Assembly (NCBI GenBank): GCA_023954075.1
Contig: JAMLIV010000011.1
Span: forward strand, 1 to 64,000
DNA: 64,000 nt
Direction: 5' to 3'
Source: Lysobacteraceae bacterium
Lineage (GTDB): Bacteria > Pseudomonadota > Gammaproteobacteria > Xanthomonadales > Xanthomonadaceae
The position numbers were made by a program, and so were the translations under genes. Shown here piece by piece: positions 63,568 through 64,000 of this stretch. The notes beneath the pieces were generated by a model. The model was not told the origin of the DNA. It worked only from the letters and a program-made list of their open reading frames with translations, and ran no database searches. The stretch's first letter is position 1, and every line of letters starts with the position of its first letter.

Positions 63568-63591
63568 CGCGCGGCCCCGCGCCGCGATCGG

Positions 63592-64000
63592 CTACTGGAT
63601 CAGGTTGGCCTGGGTGACCGCGGTGCCGGTCAGGAGGCCGAAGTGGCCGGTGGCGAACGTGTAGCTGGCGTTCTCGCCCGGGATGGTCGAGGAGTGCACG
63701 CCGCCGACGGTGCACACGCCGGTCGAGCACACGATCTGGTCGATGTTGGACTTGATCGAATAGGCGCGTGCGCCCGGCTTCTTGCCCGCCAGCCCGTTGA
63801 GCAGCGGGCTGCCGATGGACAGCCCCTGCGCGCCGCAGGTCGAGGTCCACCCGTTCCACGGGTAGCTGCCGCACGACCACAGGCCGCGATAGGCCCCGGC
63901 GATGCCCACGAAGCTGTCGACGTAGGACTTCAGGCCCCAGACGTCGATCTGGCGCGCCGCCAGGGTCACGCCCATCGAATGCCCGATCACGTCGATCCTG
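63592..64000 (-). CDS. Secreted lipase/esterase, C-terminal part (runs off right edge)
   Basis: 136 codons visible. RIDVIGHSMGVTLA contains the nucleophile elbow GHSMG of alpha/beta hydrolases. The downstream part has several cysteines (LWSCGSY, TCGAQG, QIVCSTGVCTVGG), suggesting disulfides and therefore secretion, and a candidate catalytic Asp (SNIDQIVC) and His (ATGHFGLLTG). It resembles extracellular lipases of class 2. The N-terminus and signal peptide lie outside the window. Confidence 0.78.
   Translation of the reverse strand, partial: RIDVIGHSMGVTLAARQIDVWGLKSYVDSFVGIAGAYRGLWSCGSYPWNGWTSTCGAQGLSIGSPLLNGLAGKKPGARAYSIKSNIDQIVCSTGVCTVGGVHSSTIPGENASYTFATGHFGLLTGTAVTQANLIQ

Overview
The window looks like a piece of chromosome from a GC-rich gammaproteobacterium of the order Lysobacterales (Xanthomonadales), perhaps Rhodanobacteraceae or a relative. 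The basis is gene content and order (folC-dedD-cvpA-purF, tesA divergent from ybbAP, an ilv/leu cluster behind a Leu/Ile attenuator), several families of short palindromic intergenic repeats including GTAG-type REPs, and an Xcc-like chromosomal integron. This placement is inference from content; no database was searched.

Layout. 1-1706: the start of a chromosomal integron, with AT-richer cassettes on the minus strand, two attC sites, an attI-like region, and an intI gene cut after about 63 codons by a cluster of REP-type palindromes. 2064-12097 (minus): ilvD-ilvC-leuA-leuC-leuD-x-leuB-ilvA for branched-chain amino acid synthesis, preceded by a leader peptide (LLLGLGLI) and a hairpin that look like a transcription attenuator. 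An unknown exported Cys-containing protein (x) is translationally coupled to leuB. 12420-19016 (plus): prpB, prpC, acnD and prpD of the methylcitrate cycle. 19045-20682 (minus): a membrane-anchored glutamate-synthase-like FMN protein. 20873-24400 (plus): a four-gene arsenic operon (arsR, acr3, an unassigned ATP-grasp-like ligase, an arsC-arsN2 fusion) in which every junction is an ATGA overlap. Then follow tRNA-Leu(UAA), a PlsC-like acyltransferase, phaR, and the class III PHA synthase pair phaE-phaC.

28767-40692: a membrane protein, an orphan response regulator, a REP array, ybbA-ybbP, tesA, bpt-tilS, xseB-ispA, and a kinase/PLP-enzyme pair resembling the hydroxylysine (or ethanolamine phosphate) kinase/phospho-lyase couple. 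40979-42110 is a gene scar: an AAA+ ATPase remnant joined to the 3' end of trmD. 42153-48025 is a three-gene unit: an ECF sigma factor, a Ser/Thr kinase with a TPR-like region, and a secreted beta-helix protein ending in GFEP. 48179-54562 holds a two-component pair, a bacterioferritin without the usual heme-ligand Met, a Na/Pi transporter, a pirin and a CDF zinc exporter. 54684-64000 holds a lipoprotein with a phytase-like propeller, DUF455, purF-cvpA-dedD-folC, an orphan Pycsar-effector-like membrane protein, a membrane protein, prmC and the C-terminal part of a secreted lipase.

The strongest candidate for an undescribed function is the ATP-grasp-like gene locked inside the arsenic operon. 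Next come the sigma/kinase/GFEP-protein unit, the exported protein inside the leu genes and the orphan Pycsar-type effector. All functional calls come from reading the translated sequence and from motif memory, so family names are firm only where motifs are quoted.
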